From assembly GCA_021323265.1 (NCBI GenBank), contig JAJTCO010000058.1:1-49816 (forward strand): a stretch of 49,816 nt of DNA, written 5' to 3'. Under the pieces are notes generated by a model that was given only the letters and a program-made list of their open reading frames with translations, ran no database searches and was not told where the DNA came from. Shown here in pieces: positions 43,150-49,816 of the stretch. Each line of letters starts with the position of its first letter. The first letter of the stretch is position 1. This DNA is from Pseudoduganella sp. Its GTDB lineage: Bacteria; Pseudomonadota; Gammaproteobacteria; Burkholderiales; Burkholderiaceae_D. The position numbers and the translations under genes were made by a program.

Positions 43150-45966
43150 TTAGAACTTGTAGTTCGCCACCAGGTACAGCTGCCGGCCCAGCGGGTCGGT
43201 ATACCGCGCATCGAAGCCCAGCTGGTTGCCGCCGCCGGCGATGCGCTGCGAGAACGGCGGTTCGCGGTCGAACAGGTTCTTGATGCCGCCGGTCAGCGTC
43301 AGGTTGGCGTTGAAGCGATACTTGGTCTGCCAATCCCACACCAGGTACTCCTTCACCCGGCGTTGCAGCGCCACATAATCCCCCATCTCGCCATTGGCGC
43401 CCACCTCGCGGATCGCAAAATTGTCTTCCACGATCGGCATGTCCTGGTAGCCCGACTTGTAGACACCGGTCAGCGAATGGGTCAGCTTGTCCGACTGCTT
43501 CCAGGTGGTGGCCAGGCGGCTGATCCAGCGGAACGCCACCGTGTTGAACGAGTCGTAGCGGCCCACGCTGTTTTCCACCGGATCGGTCGGCAGGGTCTGG
43601 AAGTCGGACTTGGCCATGTAGGTACCGGTCCAGTTGAAGGTCAGCTTGCCGTTGCCATTGCCCACGCTATAGGTGTGGTCCCAGTCGATGCCGCGATAAT
43701 GCGACTGCGACAGGTTGAAGGTGGTGAGCGCGGCCGCCAGCGTGTTCTGCTTCTGGATCGGGTCGTAGTAGGACACGAACAAGTCCTTGTAGCGCTCCGG
43801 ATTGGCAAACACTTCGTTCTCTGGCAGGGTCGAGATCTGGTCCTTGATCTTCACGTCCCACAGGTCGAAGCCGAGCGACAGGTTGCGCGCCGGTTCCACC
43901 CGCAAGCCGACCGAGGCTTGTTTCGACGTCTCCGGACGCAAGCCGGCGGCGCCGGAGTACGGATTGCCGCCAGTCAGCAGGTTGTATTCCGCGGTGCCGT
44001 TACACAGCGGCAGCAGCGGGCCGGAGGTGATCGGGCATGGGTGGGCGTTGGACGAGCCGCCACCCTGCAGCGGATTGGTGATGTTGGTCATGCTGGGCGC
44101 GCGGAAGCCGGTGCCGTAGGAGCCGCGCAGCAGCACGCCTTCGCTCGGGCGCCAGGCAGCGGCCAGTTTGTAGGTGGTCTTGCTCGCTTCGTTGCCCTTG
44201 GTGGCGGGCGCCACCAGCTTGCCGGCGGAGTCGAAGTTCATCCGGTCCTTGACCGCGTCGTAGCTGTCGTAACGCAGGTCGCCGGTCAGCTCCAGGCCCT
44301 TCATCACGGGCACCACGAGTTCGGCAAACACGCCCCAGTTCTTGCGCGACGCATCGCTGGGCAGCGAGCCGGTAATGCCGCCGATGCTCGAATCGGTGAA
44401 GTTCGGCTGCAGGCTGTTGGCGCCCATGGTGATCGGGCTCGGGTCGTACACGTACTTCTGACGCAGCAAGTCGCCGCCCAGCGCCAGCATGGCCGCGCCG
44501 CCCGGCGCCTGGAACACTTCGCGCGAGCCGCGCAGGTTCAGCACGTCGATCTTCGAGCGCGTCTCGTCCAGCCGCTGGTGCAGCACGGCCGACGCGAGCG
44601 CGGCGCGCGTTTCGGCGGTCGGCACGATGAAGGGGTTGTAGGTGCCGGCGGCCATCAGCGCGTCCAGCTTGTCGCTCGAGACATAACCCGCCACGGCGTT
44701 GTCCGAGGCCTTGGTCTGCGAATGCGTGAACGAGGCGCTCATGTCCCAGCCCCATTGCGCCCCCTGCACGCCGAACGCCAGGTGCTTGGCGTCGTGCTTC
44801 CAGTCGTCGGTGCGGCCGCCGGCGTCGACCAGGCGCAGGTTCATGGTGGCCGAATTGACCGAGGCCGGATCGATGCCCAGCTTTACCAGGGCCGGCACGA
44901 CGTTGGCCTGGTACAGGGCCGAATTCTTGTCCAGCGACAGCGGCTGCGCCGGCGAGGCGTAGCGCGCCGTGCTGGTGAATTTGGACAGCAGGCCTTCGGC
45001 GAAGAACGTCCAGTCGTTGCCCAGCTTGACGTTGGTCGAGGCAAAGAAGCCGTCGCGCTTCAGCTCCGGCAGCAGTTCCACCACGGCGCCGTAGTTGTAC
45101 AGGCAGCGGTTGCCGACCTGGAAAGTGTTGGGCGCGCCGCACTTGCCCGTGTTGATCAGGCTTGGGTTGAACGAGGGGTTGCCGTTGGCCGTGCGCACGG
45201 TGACGTTGCCCGGGATCGAGTTGCCCGACAGCTGGTACAGCGCGTAGCGCTTGCCGCCTTCGTCGAACAGGTGCACCCCGCCCGGCGCGGCGAAGCTGCG
45301 GTCGCTCGCGTTCAATTCCTTTTGCGTGTCGTGGCTGAAGGCCAGCAGCACGTTGTAGCCATCGCTATCGAGGTCGCCGAAGCCCTTGGAGAATGCCACG
45401 TTGGAGGTGGCGCCCGCACTGCCCTTGCTCGGGCGGTTGTAGGTCAGTTCCAGGTTGGCGTCGGTCTGGTTCTTCTTCAGGATGAAGTTGACCACGCCGG
45501 CGATGGCGTCCGAACCGTACAGGGCGGAGGCGCCGTCGGTCAGGATCTCGACGCGCTCGACCGCCGACAGCGGGATCGACGCCAGGTTGACCGAAGAGCC
45601 CGAGCTGTACGGCGCGATGCGGCGGCCGTTCAACAGCACCAGCGTGTAGGCGGTGCCGATATTGTGCACCGAGGCCGTTTGCACGCCGCCGCCGCCGCCG
45701 TTGATCGACGTCGAGGACGTCACGAAGCCCTGCATGGACGGCAGGGTGGCGACCAGGTCGGCCACCGTGGTGGCGCCGGTCTGCTCAATCTGCGCCTTGG
45801 ACAAGGTCTGCACCGGCAACGCGCCTTCGATGGCCACGCGCTTGATGGCCGAACCGGTGATTTCAACGCGCTGGATACTCTCCTCAGCCAGGGCCTGCTG
45901 GGCTGCCAGGCCCATGCCAACCGTGAACATCAGCCGCACGGAGCGCGACAGGATGGTTTCTTTCAT
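43150..45966 (-). CDS. TonB-dependent outer-membrane receptor (paralog 4)
   Basis: The 938-residue receptor starts MKETILSRSVRLMF, has a signal peptide ending near 'QQALA', the mature start 'IQRVEITGSAIKR', a plug domain with a Gly-rich 'INGGGGGVQTASVHNIGTAY' and 'LYGSDAIAGVVNFILKK', and a barrel ending in YKF. Its loop Cys pair is 'KCGAPNTFQVGNRC'. It is closest to TBDR 2 in the tandem cluster. Three ATG codons occur in a row (45972, 45969, 45966); the third has the best spacing from GAGGA. A candidate promoter (46021-46049) lies in the tail of the truncated intron reading frame. Ligand unknown. Confidence 0.92.
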   Translation of the reverse strand: MKETILSRSVRLMFTVGMGLAAQQALAEESIQRVEITGSAIKRVAIEGALPVQTLSKAQIEQTGATTVADLVATLPSMQGFVTSSTSINGGGGGVQTASVHNIGTAYTLVLLNGRRIAPYSSGSSVNLASIPLSAVERVEILTDGASALYGSDAIAGVVNFILKKNQTDANLELTYNRPSKGSAGATSNVAFSKGFGDLDSDGYNVLLAFSHDTQKELNASDRSFAAPGGVHLFDEGGKRYALYQLSGNSIPGNVTVRTANGNPSFNPSLINTGKCGAPNTFQVGNRCLYNYGAVVELLPELKRDGFFASTNVKLGNDWTFFAEGLLSKFTSTARYASPAQPLSLDKNSALYQANVVPALVKLGIDPASVNSATMNLRLVDAGGRTDDWKHDAKHLAFGVQGAQWGWDMSASFTHSQTKASDNAVAGYVSSDKLDALMAAGTYNPFIVPTAETRAALASAVLHQRLDETRSKIDVLNLRGSREVFQAPGGAAMLALGGDLLRQKYVYDPSPITMGANSLQPNFTDSSIGGITGSLPSDASRKNWGVFAELVVPVMKGLELTGDLRYDSYDAVKDRMNFDSAGKLVAPATKGNEASKTTYKLAAAWRPSEGVLLRGSYGTGFRAPSMTNITNPLQGGGSSNAHPCPITSGPLLPLCNGTAEYNLLTGGNPYSGAAGLRPETSKQASVGLRVEPARNLSLGFDLWDVKIKDQISTLPENEVFANPERYKDLFVSYYDPIQKQNTLAAALTTFNLSQSHYRGIDWDHTYSVGNGNGKLTFNWTGTYMAKSDFQTLPTDPVENSVGRYDSFNTVAFRWISRLATTWKQSDKLTHSLTGVYKSGYQDMPIVEDNFAIREVGANGEMGDYVALQRRVKEYLVWDWQTKYRFNANLTLTGGIKNLFDREPPFSQRIAGGGNQLGFDARYTDPLGRQLYLVANYKF

Positions 45967-46020
45967 CATCATTTCCTCTTGACTCTCTGTTTTTAACTTG
46001 GCCGCAGGATGCGGCAAGTC

Positions 46021-46049
46021 ATCAAAACATGTCGTTTTGGTAATGACAA
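46021..46049 (-). promoter_or_regulatory. Candidate promoter of TBDR 4
   Basis: On the minus strand TTGTCA (46044-46049), a 17-base spacer and TTTGAT (46021-46026) lie about 55-80 bases upstream of the TBDR 4 start. It falls in the non-homologous tail of the intron reverse-transcriptase frame, so that tail is native receptor upstream DNA. Confidence 0.42.
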
Positions 46050-46927
46050 TTCCAATAGTACATTTGTGCTGATCTCGTCGGGAAGCCTGGCGGGAAATGC
46101 CCAGGCCGACGTTGTAAATGCGGTAACGAAAGTAGATGCGCTATGCGGCTTTCGCCACTGTGGATCGGCATAGGGCGGCCAGTGTAACTGGCCGGTCCCA
46201 GCAGCGGCGACAACGGGCCGCCTTGCGGCGTCCCCTCGTGCCGCGACTGCACCACCCCGTGATCCATGATGCCGCTGTTCAGATAGGCTCGCACCAACCG
46301 GTTTACTCCCGCATGGTCGATGCGCTTCCGCAGACGGTCAATCAGGATATCGTGATTGACCCGGTCAAAGAATTGCGCCAAGTCCACGTCCACTACGATC
46401 CGCCGTCCGTTCTGGACGTAGGCTCTCGCGGCAAGTACCGCATCCTGCGCACGCCGTCCCGGACGGAAACCGTAGCTATGTTCGCTGAAAGTGGGGGCAA
46501 GAATTGGCTGCAGCACCTGGAGCAGTGCTTGCTGAATCAGGCGATCCATCACCGTTGGAATGCCGAGCTCGCGCTCGCCACCGCCAGGCTTCGGGATCAT
46601 CACCCTGCGTACCGGACTAGGCCGATACGTCCCTGCCAGCAATTGTTCGCGTATTTCCGACCATGCCACCGCCAGATAGCGCGAGGTTTCGTCGATGTCC
46701 CGACCATCCACCCTGGCTGCGCCCTTGTTGGCGCGCACACACTTGAATACTTGCAGCAGATTTTCCCTTCTCAGTGCCGCTTGCAGCAGCGCTGATCCTG
46801 TGTTTCCAGTCATATGCAGTGGGCCGCAGGCTTCGTCGCTGGAGGTTGCGGCCAAGGGTTCACCCCGGCCTACGGCCTCCCGCCCCGCTGGCGCGGGCAT
46901 CTGACGCATTGCCTGTTGCATCGGCAT
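46022..46927 (-). pseudogene. Group II intron reverse transcriptase/maturase, C-terminally truncated
   Basis: Residues 45-243 match the N-terminal half of group II intron-encoded proteins: 'VFKCVRANKGAARVDG', 'RRVMIPKPGGGERELGIPTVMDRLIQQAL', 'PTFSEHSYGFRPGRRAQDAV', 'DVDLAQFFDRVNHDIL' and 'EGTPQGGPLSPLL'. Homology stops at about 46199, before the YADD catalytic motif. The thumb, domain X and endonuclease parts are all missing, and the last 58 residues read into unrelated DNA upstream of TBDR 4. The product would be inactive. ATG at 46927 has AGGAG twelve bases upstream. Confidence 0.88.
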
Positions 46928-47270
46928 ACCGGATCACACTCCTACTCGTTCGGTCCTTCGTCGGCGGGGTTGAGCCTTCCCGGCGCTACCGCCAACCAAT
47001 ATGACCTCTGCTGAGACCCCGCTCCGACTATCGTCGTCTCCCTTTCAGGCATAAGGCGGGGCGTCCCCAGGTAAGGCCCCCCCCTTCATCTGCCCGCTCG
47101 CCCTGATTGGCAGCGCCTTCTATGCGATTCTTGTTCATCGGCTCATGATTTATGCTCCACGCTTCCTCCCCACGGGTGATTACTCTTCCGCAGTTGCGCT
47201 TCACTTCGCTCACTGTGGTCAGTTCGCGACGGGACGTCCGCCCGTAGGGGTGCGCCCATGCTGGGCGCAC
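46199..47270 (-). mobile_element. Truncated group II intron, probably class C
   Basis: The 5' end is taken at 47270, where the minus strand reads GTGCG, as group II introns do. It continues into GTGCGCCC/GGGCGCAC, a perfect 8-bp stem around AGCAT. About 340 bases of structured, G-rich non-coding RNA sequence (domain I onward) precede the encoded protein. The 3' part, including domains V and VI, is absent; the right-hand junction is near 46199. The intron begins four bases after the T-run of the Oar-like receptor's terminator, the preferred site of bacterial class C introns. Short frames inside the RNA part are not called. Confidence 0.82.
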
Positions 47271-47274
47271 AAAC

Positions 47275-47306
47275 AAAAAAAGCCGGCCCCTTGCGGGGCC
47301 GGCTTT
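47275..47306 (-). terminator. Intrinsic terminator after the Oar-like receptor; intron target
   Basis: On the minus strand AAAGCCGGCCCC and GGGGCCGGCTTT form a 12-bp stem around GCAA, followed by seven T, starting 23 bases after the receptor stop. The group II intron follows four bases later. Confidence 0.93.
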
Positions 47307-47329
47307 AGCTCAGCACTAAGCCTTCTGGA

Positions 47330-49816
47330 TTAGAAGGAGTAGCGTGCGCCGACGTACAGGCGGCGTGGCTCAACCCAGTTGTTCGCTTGGCCGAAGGCGT
47401 AGACGCCGTTGCCAGCAACCAGGCCCATTTCCGAGATTGGCGACTGCTTGTCCAGCACGTTGAACAGGTCGAGGAAGAACTCCACCTTCTGTGCACCAGC
47501 CAGCTTGTAGGTGTACTTCAGGCGCATGTCCAGGGTGTAGTACGCAGGACCGGTCTGGCTGCCGACGGAACCTGGCAGGATCCAGGTATCGACCACGCCA
47601 CCATTGGAGTATGGGGTGTCGACCATGGCTGGCAGGTTACGACCGCTGCTCAGGAAGGTACGGCTGTACAGCAGGCCGCTGTTCCAGTTGAACACACCGC
47701 TCAGCTCCAGGCCATTGTTGAAGAAGTACGTACCGTAGCCCTTCACCTGGTGCTTGATGTTGCCTGGCTGTGGGCCGTACGCGTTAGGCGAACGTGGGTC
47801 CAGTGCCAGCCAGTCACCCTGGTAGTCAGCGTTACTGTCGGAGTTGGTGTTGCCTTCTGCCTTGTTATAGGTGTACGAAGCACCGCCCTGCCAGTTGTCG
47901 CGCTTGGCCTTGGTGGCGCTCAGCTCGATGCCCTGGTAGTCACGCTTGCCGCCAGCCAGGGTACCGATCACATAGTTCGAGTTCGGCTTCGAGGAGTAGC
48001 CGAAGTACGAGTATGGCAGGTAGTACGCCGAACCTGGCGCCGCATAACCTTCATGCGCGGTAGCCGGGGTCAGGGTTGCGTCCGAGTACAGGGTCAGGTC
48101 GTAGTCTTCCAGGATGTCGCGGGTCTTGCGCTTGGTGTAGCTGGCCGACACGGTCCAGTCCTTGCCGATGTTGGTCGCATAACCGATCATGAACTCGTCG
48201 GTGTATGGCGTCTTGGTCGACGGTGCAAACAGCGCGTCCGGGGTCTTCGGGCCGCCGCGGGTACGGAAGGTCAGCCACTGGTCGCCCAGGTGCACTTGCT
48301 CGTCCAGCACCGGACCGGTCAGGTTACCGGCGAAGTCGGACATGTTGGTGCGGATCGGGTCGTAGTAACGGCCCACGAAGCCCCACACCTTGCTGCGGCC
48401 ATCGCCCTGCAGGTCGTACACGGTGCTCAGGCGCGGCGCCAGCTTCCACTTGAACTTGGCCGACTCGGCGCCGGTCGAATCGTAGTGGACCCACTCTTCA
48501 GCACGCACACCGCCATTGATGGTCCACTTGTTCATGGTCCAGGTATCCTGGACGAAGAAGGTCTTGCCGGTGGCTTCCACGGAGTACGGTGCAGCCTGCA
48601 CTTCGCGAATACGGTAGTTGTTCACTTGCGCATTCGGGTTGCCGGCGGTGCTGTTGAAGCGGTAAGCACGGACTTCCGCGTCGGACACGCTGCCGTTGCG
48701 GTCGCTATCCAGCAGGTTGACGAAATAGGCCTTGTTCGAGGCGCCGTTGATCGCGTTCAGGATACGCGGGATATCGGCCGCGACGATGGAACGGGCGCCA
48801 GCCCAGCCGCCACCGACGAACTCGTTGAAGCTCACGCCGGAGTTAGCCGCGGCGATCGAGGTATAGCGCGCCTTGTCCGGGCCGGTCACGACGGAATCTT
48901 CGAAGTAGATGTTCTCGGACTTCGAGAAACCGGACTTGAAGGTATGGGTGCCCCACTTCTCGGTCTCGAGGAAGTACTCGGCATTCAGGCCGAGTTCATC
49001 ACGGTCGCGCGAGGTGATCAGGTTGGAGCCGAAGCCGCCCATATTGCGCTGCGCCAGGGTCGCTGGCGGGTTGGCGTTGCGGTAGGCCACGTTGTTGGTG
49101 CTCGACAGGTCGGCCGCGTAGTCGGACACTTCGCCCTTATGACGGAAGGCGTAGGCGTTCACGCGCAGGTTGCCCATTTCGCGCGAGTACTCGAGCTTGT
49201 AGTTGTCGCCGCCCTGTTCGCGACGACGGTCGCGGTTGTTCAGGATGGCCGAGTCGGTCGAACCGCTGATTTCGGTCGGGTCGTTGAAGAAGGACGCCGA
49301 CAGACGATCGTTTTCGGTGGCCTGCCAAGTGACCTTGAAGAAGCCTAGCTTCTCGTCGCGCTTCACGGAACGCATCAACGTGCCGGTGGAGGCATCGCCC
49401 ACGTCGGTTTCGCGCGACTTCTTCTGGAACGAACCGAAGAACCACAGCTTGTCCTGGATGATCGGGCCGCCCAGGGTCACTGCCGCATCGTAGGTCGAGA
49501 AACCGTTGCTCTTGATGTGCTTGTTGTCCGCCACCAGGCTGTCGTTCTGGAAGTAGTAGTTGACGGAGCCGTGGTATTCGTTACCACCGGACTTGGTCAC
49601 CACTTTCGACACCAGGCCGGAACCGCCCGCGTACTCGGCAGGGATACCGCCGGTCAGCACTTGCTGTTCCTGGATGATTTCGGAGTTGATGTTGGAGCCG
49701 AAGGTACCGGTGTTGGAGTCGGTCACGTCGACGCCGTCCAGGATGTAGACGTTGTCGGTCGAGGTGCCGGTGGTGCCGCCGATGTCCGAGTAGTTCACGC
49801 CGGACTTGGACGATGG
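47330..49816 (-). CDS. Oar-like TonB-dependent receptor (partial, N-terminus beyond right edge)
   Basis: About 829 codons are visible and the frame is open to the edge. It begins inside the plug domain ('DNVYILDGVDVTDSNTGTFG', 'EYAGGSGLVSKVVTKSGGNEYHG'), the signature of Oar-type receptors that usually carry an N-terminal carboxypeptidase-regulatory domain, and ends with a barrel and YSF. It is unrelated in detail to the four other receptors here. At 48674-48709 the loop 'DSDRNGSVSDAE' is a canonical EF-hand calcium-binding loop, within a predicted surface loop. Codon use leans to CGT, GGT and CCA. Oar-type receptors are linked to uptake or export of large substrates, including peptides; this one's ligand is unknown. 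Confidence 0.9.
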   Translation of the reverse strand, partial: PSSKSGVNYSDIGGTTGTSTDNVYILDGVDVTDSNTGTFGSNINSEIIQEQQVLTGGIPAEYAGGSGLVSKVVTKSGGNEYHGSVNYYFQNDSLVADNKHIKSNGFSTYDAAVTLGGPIIQDKLWFFGSFQKKSRETDVGDASTGTLMRSVKRDEKLGFFKVTWQATENDRLSASFFNDPTEISGSTDSAILNNRDRRREQGGDNYKLEYSREMGNLRVNAYAFRHKGEVSDYAADLSSTNNVAYRNANPPATLAQRNMGGFGSNLITSRDRDELGLNAEYFLETEKWGTHTFKSGFSKSENIYFEDSVVTGPDKARYTSIAAANSGVSFNEFVGGGWAGARSIVAADIPRILNAINGASNKAYFVNLLDSDRNGSVSDAEVRAYRFNSTAGNPNAQVNNYRIREVQAAPYSVEATGKTFFVQDTWTMNKWTINGGVRAEEWVHYDSTGAESAKFKWKLAPRLSTVYDLQGDGRSKVWGFVGRYYDPIRTNMSDFAGNLTGPVLDEQVHLGDQWLTFRTRGGPKTPDALFAPSTKTPYTDEFMIGYATNIGKDWTVSASYTKRKTRDILEDYDLTLYSDATLTPATAHEGYAAPGSAYYLPYSYFGYSSKPNSNYVIGTLAGGKRDYQGIELSATKAKRDNWQGGASYTYNKAEGNTNSDSNADYQGDWLALDPRSPNAYGPQPGNIKHQVKGYGTYFFNNGLELSGVFNWNSGLLYSRTFLSSGRNLPAMVDTPYSNGGVVDTWILPGSVGSQTGPAYYTLDMRLKYTYKLAGAQKVEFFLDLFNVLDKQSPISEMGLVAGNGVYAFGQANNWVEPRRLYVGARYSF

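Noticed and set aside
47028..47276. 82-codon frame in the 5' part of the group II intron
   Set aside because: It lies within the structured intron RNA and begins next to the intron boundary; it is a chance frame often mis-annotated as a protein.

Overview
The window reads as chromosomal DNA of a GC-rich betaproteobacterium, most likely Oxalobacteraceae (Massilia/Duganella/Telluria group). This is inferred from the rimP-nusA and rluB-scpB neighbourhoods, proteobacterial Glk, GlnE, YhdP, TldD and RsmE, a PEP-CTERM protein, and several TonB-dependent receptors (TBDRs) with the same signal peptide and a '(Q/K)(R/K)VE(V/I)TGS' start to the mature protein. No tRNA, rRNA or CRISPR array was seen.

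Layout. 1-4.7 kb (minus strand): start of nusA, rimP, rluB, scpB and glk. A good promoter upstream of rimP is followed by an intrinsic-terminator hairpin before the rimP start, which looks like a leader/attenuator. 4.9-11.9 kb (minus): oligopeptide-type ABC importer (two permeases and a double ATPase, no binding protein), a hybrid histidine kinase that has lost key catalytic residues, and a DedA-rhodanese fusion, closely spaced. 12.1-21.2 kb (plus): three tandem paralogous TBDR genes, each followed by a terminator. 21.3-23.7 kb (minus): two adjacent aspartyl/asparaginyl beta-hydroxylase-like genes with helical, TPR-like N-termini, convergent with the receptors. 23.9-32.6 kb: a small secreted protein, then aroG, udk, tldD, a nitrilase-family amidohydrolase and yhdP, all on minus; udk and aroG each have a terminator hairpin immediately before the start codon. 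32.7-37.1 kb: glnE, a GST-like gene and a divergent WYL regulator. 37.2-37.9 kb: three very small genes for secreted four-cysteine peptides of one family. 38.2-43.1 kb: PEP-CTERM protein, gapA and tkt (minus), rsmE (plus). 43.1-49.8 kb (minus): a fourth TBDR of the same family, a truncated group II intron inserted just after a terminator, and an Oar-like TBDR running off the right edge.

How the parts may work together. Five outer-membrane receptors, a peptide-type inner-membrane importer and a sensor protein suggest a scavenging lifestyle based on polymers or peptides. Housekeeping genes (translation and rRNA modification, central carbon, nitrogen control, envelope lipid transport) are interleaved. 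The least explained parts are the four-cysteine peptide family, the degenerate sensor kinase, the beta-hydroxylase pair beside the receptors, and the unusual leader hairpins and palindromes.
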